NCBI GenBank assembly: GCA_047974565.1
Contig: JBKECN010000030.1
Span: forward strand, 62,001 to 126,000
Direction: 5' to 3'
DNA length: 64,000 bases
Source: JBDIAG01 sp047974565
GTDB taxonomy: Bacteria; Actinomycetota; Actinomycetes; Actinomycetales; CAWJMD01
Below, piece by piece: positions 52,991-60,106 of this stretch (position 1 is its first letter; each line of letters starts with the position of its first letter). The translations under genes were made by a program, and so were the position numbers. Below the pieces are notes generated by a model, which ran no database searches, was not told the DNA's origin, and saw nothing but the letters and a program-made list of their open reading frames with translations.

Positions 52991-53688
52991 CGGTGGGGGG
53001 TGAAACGCAGCAGGCAGGCGCCCGGTTCGGCGAAGGGAAGCAACTCGACGCCGTCCGGTGCCCCGGCAGTCTGCAGCATTCCTTCGGCGATGCCTCGGTG
53101 GACCGAGCAGACGATGTCTGGTTGTCGCCGGGCGGCTTCCAGCAGCGGGCACCGGGTGAGCCGCACCTGCCTGAGCCGGCTGTCCGGCTCCGGAGCGAAT
53201 CCCATGGTCGCGAACAGCGTCGTCACCTGGCGCCTGGCCGAGCGCGCTGTCTGGGAGGCAGGCCCGGCGCTGTCGGCGGCCAACCGCCGCCCCCAGTCCA
53301 CCCCGGCGCGACGCGCGTCCTGCGCGGGATGCGGCGAGGTGCGCACGATGACCTGCGCGAGAGCGGACGCCAGCCCGGCGTACTCAGGGCGGGGATCCTC
53401 CAGACTCGTGTCGGATGCCTCGTACAGCCAGGCCGGGCGACCCCGCCCCGAGGCAGGTCCCTTCACGCGATGCGCCAGCCCGGCACCGCGTAGGGCGTCC
53501 AGATGTTCGCGCACGGTGTTGGCGTGTAGACCGGTGGCGGCGACCAGGCCAGGCAGCGCGGTCGGCTGGGCAGCGGACTGCAGGGTCTCCAGCACGAATG
53601 CGCGGGTGGCTGAGAGCCTGCGTCCCTCGCGGATGCGGGCCGGGCGAGGGCCGGCCCGGGCAACCTGGTCTTTTTTCACGGAGTTCAT
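52987..53688 (-). CDS. Winged-helix regulator with C-terminal Cys cluster (possible Fe-S sensor)
   Basis: 233 aa from the ATG at 53688. The N-terminal part is a helix-turn-helix (ATRAFVLETLQSAAQPTALP, LVAATGLHANTVREHLDALR) with a basic wing (VKGPASGRGRPAWLYE). The C-terminal domain has cysteines in LTRCPLLEAARRQPDIVCSV and GACLLRF, about C-x13-C then a distal Cys, resembling SufR-type Fe-S regulators. An NO-labile cluster would make sense ahead of a nitrite reductase operon. It is first in the coupled regulator-NnrS-NirK operon and divergent from a DUF2249 gene. Confidence 0.85.
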   Translation of the reverse strand: MNSVKKDQVARAGPRPARIREGRRLSATRAFVLETLQSAAQPTALPGLVAATGLHANTVREHLDALRGAGLAHRVKGPASGRGRPAWLYEASDTSLEDPRPEYAGLASALAQVIVRTSPHPAQDARRAGVDWGRRLAADSAGPASQTARSARRQVTTLFATMGFAPEPDSRLRQVRLTRCPLLEAARRQPDIVCSVHRGIAEGMLQTAGAPDGVELLPFAEPGACLLRFTPHR

Positions 53689-53753
53689 TGTGCCAAAATA
53701 CTGCCCGGGTCGCCTCCTCGGGTGACCCCCAGACTGACGCGAAGGAGAAGGAC
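53689..53753. promoter_or_regulatory. Divergent promoter between the NO-type regulator and DUF2249 gene
   Basis: This 65-base spacer has an AT-rich start (TGTGCCAAAATACTG) and an imperfect inverted repeat GGGTCGCC (53707-53714) and GGTGACCC (53721-53728), spacer six bases. AAGGAGAAGG just before 53754 is the ribosome-binding site of the DUF2249 gene. The repeat is a candidate operator for the adjacent regulator. Confidence 0.5.
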
Positions 53754-54041
53754 GTGACCGGAGAGGACCTGGGGCTACGGGAGGCCAGCGGATGCGGCTG
53801 CAGCGATCCGCACACCGAGCTACCCGAGCTCGACGCGCGGGCGATCGGGCACCCGATTCGGCATGCGGCGATCAAGGGCGCGCTCGGCTCCCTTCGCCCC
53901 GGCGCTGGGCTGGTCCTGGTGGCCCCGCACGATCCGCTGCCGCTGCTACGCCAAGTCGAAGAGGAGGCGCCCGGTGCGTTCGCCGTGGAGTACCTGCAGC
54001 GGGGACCGGATGCCTGGCGATTGGCGTTCACCCGTTCGTGA
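53754..54041 (+). CDS. DUF2249 domain protein
   Basis: 95 aa; GTG at 53754 after AAGGAGAAGG. The family shows as ELPELDARAIGHPIRHAAIK and LVLVAPHDPLPLLRQVEEEA, with AVEYLQRGPDAWRLAFTR at the end. A Cys-x-Cys (SGCGCSDPH) near the N-terminus may bind metal. DUF2249 proteins have a TusA/SirA-like fold and often neighbour denitrification and NnrS genes, as here. It is divergent from the regulator and probably under the same control. Confidence 0.88.
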   Translation: MTGEDLGLREASGCGCSDPHTELPELDARAIGHPIRHAAIKGALGSLRPGAGLVLVAPHDPLPLLRQVEEEAPGAFAVEYLQRGPDAWRLAFTRS

Positions 54042-54096
54042 GGCCGTCGACCCATTTCGGCGCGGCGTGAGGTGACACCTACCCCGCCCAGAGTCG

Positions 54097-54714
54097 TCAG
54101 TCGGACGAGAAGATGCGCTGCATCAGCGCCTGGGTGCTCTCGGCGTCCAGGTTGACCACGAAGTGGCCGTCGTCCTGCTTGGAGATGCTCAGCGAGGGGC
54201 AGAAGACCGAGTATCCGTCCACGAAGACGTGGGGTGATCCGACCACTCCGCGTTCGCGCCCCATGGCGTACTCGCCCTCCACCAGATCGCTGTCGGCGGG
54301 GGTCTGGACGCCGAACTGATCCGCGATCCTGCTCAGAGTCTGCGGGTGCGAGACGTTCTCGCCATTCTCGAAGATGGCGCGCCGGACCTGCATGGCGACG
54401 CGCTCGCCGACCTGGTCCGAGTGTGCGTAGGCGGCGCTGATCAAGGCGAAGGCCGGCAGCGAGGTTGCGGGAAAGGTCTCGACTCGAGTGTCTGCGAACA
54501 GGTCTGGAGCGACCTGACGACGGATGTCGGCGACCTCGGCGACGATGTGCTCAGGATCCATCGGCTCGCCGTTGACCAGTTCCAGCGGCCAGGCGCGGAT
54601 CCGGAAGATCACGTCAGCCTCACGGCGATCACGTTCGGCCAACATCCGGGTCAGCCCGACATAGGCGAACGGGCAACCGACCTCGGCGAAAACCTCGACA
54701 ACACGAGTCATCAT
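54097..54714 (-). CDS. DsbA-family thioredoxin-fold protein (FrnE/HCCA-isomerase-like)
   Basis: 205 aa; ATG at 54714 or 54711. The N-terminal VEVFAEVGCPFAYVGLTRML has a single active-site Cys (C-P-F-A instead of C-x-x-C), and GVVGSPHVFVDGYSVFCPSL supplies the cis-Pro loop (SP). A long helical insert lies between them. Such proteins act as isomerases or glutathione/thiol-dependent enzymes rather than disulfide oxidases. It is cytoplasmic (no signal peptide) and convergent with the DUF2249 gene. Confidence 0.88.
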   Translation of the reverse strand: MMTRVVEVFAEVGCPFAYVGLTRMLAERDRREADVIFRIRAWPLELVNGEPMDPEHIVAEVADIRRQVAPDLFADTRVETFPATSLPAFALISAAYAHSDQVGERVAMQVRRAIFENGENVSHPQTLSRIADQFGVQTPADSDLVEGEYAMGRERGVVGSPHVFVDGYSVFCPSLSISKQDDGHFVVNLDAESTQALMQRIFSSD

Positions 54715-54837
54715 CTCCACCCTTCGACGCCGGTACAGCATACACCCGGGGGTATATGCGAGGATGGCTGGCTGAGCGGCTGTCGCGCCCTGACGCCATG
54801 CGATCCCTGCGCAGCCGCAGAGCCGGCTCGACGTTCG

Positions 54838-55362
54838 CTATCGAGGGGAGGTGAACTGGTCGGGGTTGACGGTGATGCACAAGCGAACCAACCCAAGGAT
54901 GAATGGCACACGTGCCTCACCCGGCACGTCGACCCTCGGATTAAGGTCGGCATCTGCGGCCAAGCGGCGTAGGTCCTCGCCCATCCCCATCTCGTCGAAC
55001 TCTTGGGCCACCCCCGCGAAGACCGACTCCAGGACCCTCAGACTCGACGGATCGCCCGCGACGTCCACCTCAGCGGCTCGCAGCCGGGACAGGAATGCGT
55101 CCCACTGCTCGTCGCCCTCGTCCCAGGCCTGCTCCCCGGCCTCCATGACTGCCCCGTACAGGAGCGCCTGGGCACCCATGATGCCCGGCCACATATTCTC
55201 TTGCTCGATGTAGGGGAGTTCGGCGGCGCGCCTGACGAGGCGTTCAGCCTTGGCCTGGTTGCCGGCGGCCGCTGCCGTCCCCGCCTTGGTCAGCAGGTTT
55301 ATGGCGCCCGAGGTGATGGCTTCAGGGTCGGCGTACGCGACGTCGTCGTCTGCGGGGCTCAT
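54838..55362 (-). CDS. Hypothetical acidic helical protein
   Basis: 174 aa from the ATG at 55362. It is rich in Ala, Glu and Asp with helical segments that look TPR-like (AITSGAINLLTKAGTAAAAG, QAKAERLVRRAAELPYIEQ, QWDAFLSRLRAAEVDVAGD). No catalytic motif or signal peptide. Codon-position bias and composition look genuine compared with antisense frames. I do not recognise the family. Confidence 0.65.
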   Translation of the reverse strand: MSPADDDVAYADPEAITSGAINLLTKAGTAAAAGNQAKAERLVRRAAELPYIEQENMWPGIMGAQALLYGAVMEAGEQAWDEGDEQWDAFLSRLRAAEVDVAGDPSSLRVLESVFAGVAQEFDEMGMGEDLRRLAADADLNPRVDVPGEARVPFILGLVRLCITVNPDQFTSPR

Positions 55363-55554
55363 CGCCGGAACCCTCCCGAACGTGGTACGAAACCTTCCTG
55401 CTGCACGGCCGTCTCGCCTCCTGGTGCGGTTGGATAACGGCTCCCTCGTGGAGGGAACTTCCTTGAGGGTAATCGCCGGGAGGGCCTGGCCCGTCGTCGG
55501 TGCCGTCTTGGACCGCTCGTCCCGCGGGGCGCCAGCCGGATCGGGGGTTGGTGA

Positions 55555-56796
55555 TCAGCCGGTACCTTGGCCGACCCAGTGCAGGTCGTCCGGGCCGGCG
55601 GTCGAGGTGGTGGCGGGCAACGTGAGCGTCAAGGTGGCTCCATGGCCGGCTCCGTCGCTGTGCGCAGTGAGCCTGCCGCCGTGGGCATTGGCCAACGAAC
55701 GGGCGATCGTCAAGCCAATGCCACTGCCCGCCTGGTCTCGGTCCCGCGCGGTGTCGCCCCGGTAGAACCGTTCGAAAATGTGAGGAAGTTGCTCTGCGGC
55801 AATACCTTCGCCGGTGTCCGCGACCGTGACCGTCACCCAGTTCGAGCCGCCGAGCACCTGTCGAGACTGCCCCGCCCCAGACGGTCCCGGCGCAGTGATC
55901 ACCGTGACGGTGCCACCGGATGGGGTGTGACGCAAGGCGTTCGTCAACAGGTTGGCCAAGACCTGCAGAATGCGCTCTCGGTCGACCCACACTCGCAGAC
56001 CCGACCTGTCGCCGGCCGATCGGTGGGTCGGGGTGAGCAGTGTGACGCCCTTGGCGGTGTAGGACGGCCGCACTCCCTGGGCTGCGGCCCGCACCAACTC
56101 CTCGATCGGGACGGCGGCCACGTCCAGGTCCAGACGGCCCTCTTCGGCCAGGGACACTTCAGCGAGGTCCTGCGAGAGCCGCAGCAGCCGGGTCGCCTGA
56201 TCGCGCAGGACCTTCGAGGTCTGCGGGGTCCACGTGGTCAGTTCGTCGTCGAGGCCGTCCAGGTACGCGGAGATGGTCGACAAGGGAGTGCGCATCTCGT
56301 GGGCCAGATCGGCCAGCAGTCGGCGGCGGGTGTCCTCGATGGTCTGCAAGCGGGACGCGACCTCGTTGAAACTGGCGGCCAGCTCGTCGATCTCCGGGCC
56401 CGCCCCCAGTTGCGGGGCACGTGCGGTGTAGTCACCGTGGGAGACCCGCCGGGCGACCTCCGCCAGGTGAGCCAGGGGCCGGGTCATCCGCCGGGCGAGA
56501 TACCAAGTGACGACGCCGGCAGCGGTCAGCGCGATCACCAGCGCCGCCGACAGGGCGATGCTGTTGGCCGAGACGTACGCCTCCTCGATGTGGACAACTT
56601 CGGAGCCAGTGGTTTGCCCCGCCTCGCTCAGGTGCTCGTGGAAGAGCGCCGGGCCGACGATCGCGGCCACGACGGCCGCGGTGACGATACCCGCGGCGAC
56701 CACGATGCCCTGGGCGAGCATCAGCCGGGTTGTCAGGCTGGGACCCGAGGAGCCTGAATCCGAGTGGGCGGGCGGGGGTTTCGCGGCAGCCGTCAT
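55555..56796 (-). CDS. Sensor histidine kinase with HAMP domain
   Basis: 413 aa. Two membrane helices (about 30-50 and 80-100) flank a short extracytoplasmic loop of about 30 residues. A HAMP domain follows (ARRMTRPLAHLAEVARRVSH). Phospho-acceptor H-box is LLADLAHEMRTPLSTISAYL, N-box NLLTNALRHTPSGG, G1 VADTGEGIAAEQLPHIF and G2 GSGIGLTIARSLANAHGG. The short periplasmic loop suggests sensing of metal or membrane stress. Its start overlaps the response-regulator stop (ATGA at 56793-56796). The SHOCT and multicopper oxidase genes close by are plausible targets. Confidence 0.93.
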   Translation of the reverse strand: MTAAAKPPPAHSDSGSSGPSLTTRLMLAQGIVVAAGIVTAAVVAAIVGPALFHEHLSEAGQTTGSEVVHIEEAYVSANSIALSAALVIALTAAGVVTWYLARRMTRPLAHLAEVARRVSHGDYTARAPQLGAGPEIDELAASFNEVASRLQTIEDTRRRLLADLAHEMRTPLSTISAYLDGLDDELTTWTPQTSKVLRDQATRLLRLSQDLAEVSLAEEGRLDLDVAAVPIEELVRAAAQGVRPSYTAKGVTLLTPTHRSAGDRSGLRVWVDRERILQVLANLLTNALRHTPSGGTVTVITAPGPSGAGQSRQVLGGSNWVTVTVADTGEGIAAEQLPHIFERFYRGDTARDRDQAGSGIGLTIARSLANAHGGRLTAHSDGAGHGATLTLTLPATTSTAGPDDLHWVGQGTG

Positions 56797-57512
56797 CGGC
56801 GGGTCATCCGATAGCCCACACCCCGGACCGTGTCGATATAGGACGGCTCGGCGGGGTCGTCGCCGAGCTTGCTGCGCAAATGCGCCACATGGACGTCCAC
56901 CACATGCTCATCTCCGACCCACGCCCGGTCCCACACCTCGTCGATGATCTGGCGCCGGCTGAAGGCCACCTTGGGGGAGGAGACCAGCACGGCGAGGATG
57001 TCGAACTCGGTACGGGTCAGGGAGACGGGCTGTCCCGAGACGTTCACCCGTCGCCCGGCCAGGTCGACACTGAGTTCACCGAACGTGCGGGGCTCGTCAT
57101 GAGGATCGGTGACCGCGGACGCTCCACGCCGCGGGCGGCGCAGGACCGCCTGGACCCGAGCCACCAACTCGCGCGGACTGAACGGTTTGGTGATGTAGTC
57201 GTCGGCCCCCACCGACAGGCCGATGATCTTGTCGACCTCGTCGGTGCGGGCCGTGAGCATGAGCACGTAGCAGTCGGTGAAGGTCCGCAGCCGACGGCAC
57301 ACCTCGATGCCGTCCAGGCCGGGCAGGCCGAGGTCCAGGACGATCACGTCGGGGTCGAGGCCCCGGGCCAACTCCAGGGCGTCCGGCCCGGTGTGGGCCA
57401 GGTCAACCTCGTACCCGGCCTTGTTCAGGTACGAGCGGACCATCACGGCGAGATCTCTCTCGTCCTCGACGACCAGGACGGTTCCGGCACCAGGAGACAC
57501 GCCGCTCATCAT
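56793..57512 (-). CDS. OmpR-family response regulator
   Basis: 239 aa from the ATG at 57512 (GTG 57515 and ATG 57509 are alternatives). Receiver: acidic pair in VLVVEDERDLAV, phospho-Asp in DVIVLDLGLPGLDG, Thr in LMLTARTDEVDK and Lys in DDYITKPFSPRELVARV. C-terminal winged helix: LTRTEFDILAVLVSSPKVAF, VDVHVAHLRSKLGDDP and IDTVRGVGYRM. It is a full-length partner of the overlapping kinase and the first gene of the pair. Confidence 0.95.
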   Translation of the reverse strand: MMSGVSPGAGTVLVVEDERDLAVMVRSYLNKAGYEVDLAHTGPDALELARGLDPDVIVLDLGLPGLDGIEVCRRLRTFTDCYVLMLTARTDEVDKIIGLSVGADDYITKPFSPRELVARVQAVLRRPRRGASAVTDPHDEPRTFGELSVDLAGRRVNVSGQPVSLTRTEFDILAVLVSSPKVAFSRRQIIDEVWDRAWVGDEHVVDVHVAHLRSKLGDDPAEPSYIDTVRGVGYRMTRR

Positions 57513-57609
57513 CACGTCCGGCCGCGTTTCGCTGCAGCGCGGGGGTCTACGACCGGGCGTGTGGTGGGGGCGAGGGGGTGGCGCACGGCGCGTCCTGGCT
57601 CGTCGATGT

Positions 57610-57849
57610 TCAGTGACTGGTCAGGACGTCTCGGCGCTGGCGGTAGTCGTCCTCGGTCATCTCACCCTGGGCGAAGCGTCGATCGAGGATCTGCAGCGGG
57701 TTCGCGGCAGCCGGCACAGCACGTCCGTCGCGGAACCAGCGAGCCGCCACGAGCGCGGTCAGGATCACCACGCCGAGCAGCACCAGTACACCCAAACCCA
57801 ACCCCAGCCAACCGCCGAGGCCGCCACCCATTCCATACCAACCCATCAT
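57610..57849 (-). CDS. Small membrane protein with SHOCT domain, copy 1
   Basis: 79 aa; ATG at 57849 after GGAAGGAGC. A Met/Gly/Trp N-terminus (MMGWYGMGGGLGGWLG) leads into one membrane helix (LGVLVLLGVVILTALVAARW) and a C-terminal SHOCT motif (LQILDRRFAQGEMTEDDYRQRRDV split as LDRRFAQGEM and DDYRQRRDVL). A related copy lies divergently at 58.2 kb. Such proteins accompany copper oxidases in actinobacteria; function unknown. Confidence 0.88.
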   Translation of the reverse strand: MMGWYGMGGGLGGWLGLGLGVLVLLGVVILTALVAARWFRDGRAVPAAANPLQILDRRFAQGEMTEDDYRQRRDVLTSH

Positions 57850-58218
57850 CGTGGGCTCCTTCCGGGCCACCGGAGTGACCACCGTTCGCGTTTTACCCGC
57901 CACAGGCACGACCACTGCGTTTGGTCGCAGCCGGCCGTGGTGAGCCGTGGACGAGGGGTTCCGGGATCCTTCCCCGGACGCCTCACCATTCATGCTGAAC
58001 CCTGCTGATGTGCGTGCGCCTTGGGTTCGATGAAGTTCGTGTTAAACCTGCACAGGCCTTCACCGGTGCCCGGGCAGACCTGCTGGATGCGACAGCCGTC
58101 CGCAGGCCACCGAGCCTGCGCGTCACCCAGCGGCGCGGCCCAACCCGAGTCTTCTTGACGAGAAGTTCATGGTTCCCCGGCATAACCGATACCCGGCGAG
58201 GCCAGAATCGAGATTGTG
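57850..58218. promoter_or_regulatory. Divergent intergenic region between two SHOCT genes
   Basis: About 370 bases without a supported gene separate two divergent SHOCT-protein genes. AT-rich spots occur near 57889-57896 (CGTTTTAC) and 58029-58043 (AAGTTCGTGTTAAAC); either could be a promoter element. No clear operator repeat was found. Confidence 0.35.
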
Positions 58219-58452
58219 ATGGGTGGCGCCGGGTTCGGCATGGGCGGGTGGATGTGGCTTGCCGTCCTCGTCGGCGTCGCCGCGTTCTGGGGGGTGATCG
58301 TGTTGCTGCTGCGCGAACTGATCCGTGGCCCGCAACGGTCGCAGACCCCACCCGAGCCCCCACTGGCCGTGCTGGATCGCCGGCTTGCCAACGGGGAGAT
58401 CAGCGTCGAGGAGTATCTCCAGGCCCGCCGCGCACTCACCGACGGCCACTGA
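58219..58452 (+). CDS. Small membrane protein with SHOCT domain, copy 2
   Basis: 77 aa from the ATG at 58219 (a GTG lies one codon earlier). It mirrors copy 1: Met/Gly/Trp start (GGAGFGMGGWMW), one helix (LAVLVGVAAFWGVIVLLLRE) and a SHOCT tail (LDRRLANGEISVEEYLQARR). It precedes the multicopper oxidase gene by 80 bases on the same strand, so co-expression is likely. Confidence 0.85.
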   Translation: MGGAGFGMGGWMWLAVLVGVAAFWGVIVLLLRELIRGPQRSQTPPEPPLAVLDRRLANGEISVEEYLQARRALTDGH

Positions 58453-58533
58453 CCCCTCACGTTCGACCCATCCGACCCCGTCCGACCAGCCTCGTCACCA
58501 CATCGTCGGTGACCACGATCGAGTCAAGGAAAC

Positions 58534-60090
58534 ATGAACTCACCATCGATGTCTCGCCGCGCCCTCCTACTGGGTGGTCTCGGCCTCGCCGGGATGGGTG
58601 GACTCGCCGCCTGCACCAGGTCTTCGGCGGGCACGTCCGCGGGTGGCGCCACCGGCATGGACGCGGGCCCCACGATCGGGCCTGTCCCTTCTGCCTCGCC
58701 TGCGGCCGGACAGCGACTGGTCACCGCGAGCCTGACCCCGAAGCCGACGACCCTGGACTTGGGCGGGGTGAGCGTCGATACCTGGGCCTACGGCGATGCT
58801 GCTCCGGGACAAGTGATCCGCGCCACCGCAGGCGACTTTCTGCGGGTCACCGTGGACAATCGGTTGCCCGCCGACACGACCGTGCACTGGCACGGTATCC
58901 GGGTGCGCAATGCGGCCGACGGCGTCCCGGGGGTGACCCAGGATCCGATCGCGCCGGGCGCCCGTTATACCTACGAGTTCACCGCCCCCGACCCGGGCAC
59001 CTACTTCTTCCACCCACATGTGGGGGTACAGCTGGACCGGGGACTCTACGCTCCGATCATCATCGACGACCCGAACGAACCGGGTGGCTACGATGCGGAG
59101 TGGATCGTCGTCCTGGACGACTGGATCGACGGCACCGGAACCACGCCCGACGAGGTGCTTGCCAAGCTCGTCGCCGATAACGGCTCGGCGGGGATGGGCG
59201 GTATGGATCACGGTTCGATGGGCATGGGTTCTTCAGGGATGGGCTCGGACGCCACGGCGACCGATGGAATGAGCGGGATGGGGATGGGAACCGGCCCGAG
59301 CCCCTGGGGAGACTCCGGTGATGTCACCTACCCGCACTACCTGGTCAACGGCAAGACCTCCGCCGACCCGCCGACCTTCACCGCCGAGCCTGGCCACAAG
59401 GCGCGGATCAGATTCATCAACGCGGCGTCGGACACCATCTTTACGGTGGCCCTCGGCGGTCACCGGATGACCATCACCCATACCGACGGGCACCCGGTCC
59501 AGCCCACCGACGTGGGCGCCTTCTATATCGGGATGGGCGAACGATACGACGTGCTCGTCACGTTGTCGGACGGTGTCTTCCCGCTGGTGGCACAGGCTTT
59601 CAGCAAGTCTGGTCAAGCGATGGCCCTGGTGCGGACCTCGGGCGGGGACGCTCCCGCCCCAGGTGCGACTCCGGCGGAGTTGTCCGGCCCGGTGTTCACC
59701 GGCTCCCAGTTGCTGCCGGGTGACGGTTCACTGTTGCCGCAGGCCTCCCCCGAGCGCACCCTCGACCTGGTGCTCAATGGCTCCATGCAGGGTTACCAGT
59801 GGGGCATCAACGGGGCCCCGTACGGGAAGAACGAGCCCTTGATCGCCACAGCCGGTCGGCGCACCCGGATCAACGTCAGCAACATGACGATGATGAGCCA
59901 TCCCCTGCACCTGCACGGGCCCGCCTTCGCACTGGCCGACAGCGGGTTGCGCAAGGACACGTTGCTGCTGGCTCCGATGGAGTCCCGTCAACTCGATCTG
60001 GACCCCGCTGCCGGCGACTGGATGGTGCACTGCCACAACATCTATCACGCTGAAGTGGGCATGATGATCCTGCTCAAGGCCAGCGTGTAG
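58534..60090 (+). CDS. Multicopper oxidase with Met-rich segment, Tat-exported lipoprotein
   Basis: 518 aa; ATG at 58534 after AAGGAAAC. The Tat signal is SMSRRALLLGGLGLAGMGGL with lipobox LAAC. Copper ligands: HWHGIRVRNAADG and YFFHPHVG early, HPLHLHGPAFAL and HCHNIYHAEVGMM late. Between residues about 220 and 255 lies a Met/Gly/Asp-rich insert (GMGGMDHGSMGMGSSGMG and more), like the Cu(I)-binding Met segment of CueO or CopA. It probably oxidises Cu(I) at the membrane surface. It differs strongly from the 47.5 kb oxidase, so the two are not a recent duplication. It converges tightly (16 bases) on the next gene. Confidence 0.92.
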   Translation: MNSPSMSRRALLLGGLGLAGMGGLAACTRSSAGTSAGGATGMDAGPTIGPVPSASPAAGQRLVTASLTPKPTTLDLGGVSVDTWAYGDAAPGQVIRATAGDFLRVTVDNRLPADTTVHWHGIRVRNAADGVPGVTQDPIAPGARYTYEFTAPDPGTYFFHPHVGVQLDRGLYAPIIIDDPNEPGGYDAEWIVVLDDWIDGTGTTPDEVLAKLVADNGSAGMGGMDHGSMGMGSSGMGSDATATDGMSGMGMGTGPSPWGDSGDVTYPHYLVNGKTSADPPTFTAEPGHKARIRFINAASDTIFTVALGGHRMTITHTDGHPVQPTDVGAFYIGMGERYDVLVTLSDGVFPLVAQAFSKSGQAMALVRTSGGDAPAPGATPAELSGPVFTGSQLLPGDGSLLPQASPERTLDLVLNGSMQGYQWGINGAPYGKNEPLIATAGRRTRINVSNMTMMSHPLHLHGPAFALADSGLRKDTLLLAPMESRQLDLDPAAGDWMVHCHNIYHAEVGMMILLKASV

Positions 60091-60106
60091 ACGTTAGCCG
60101 GGCTGG

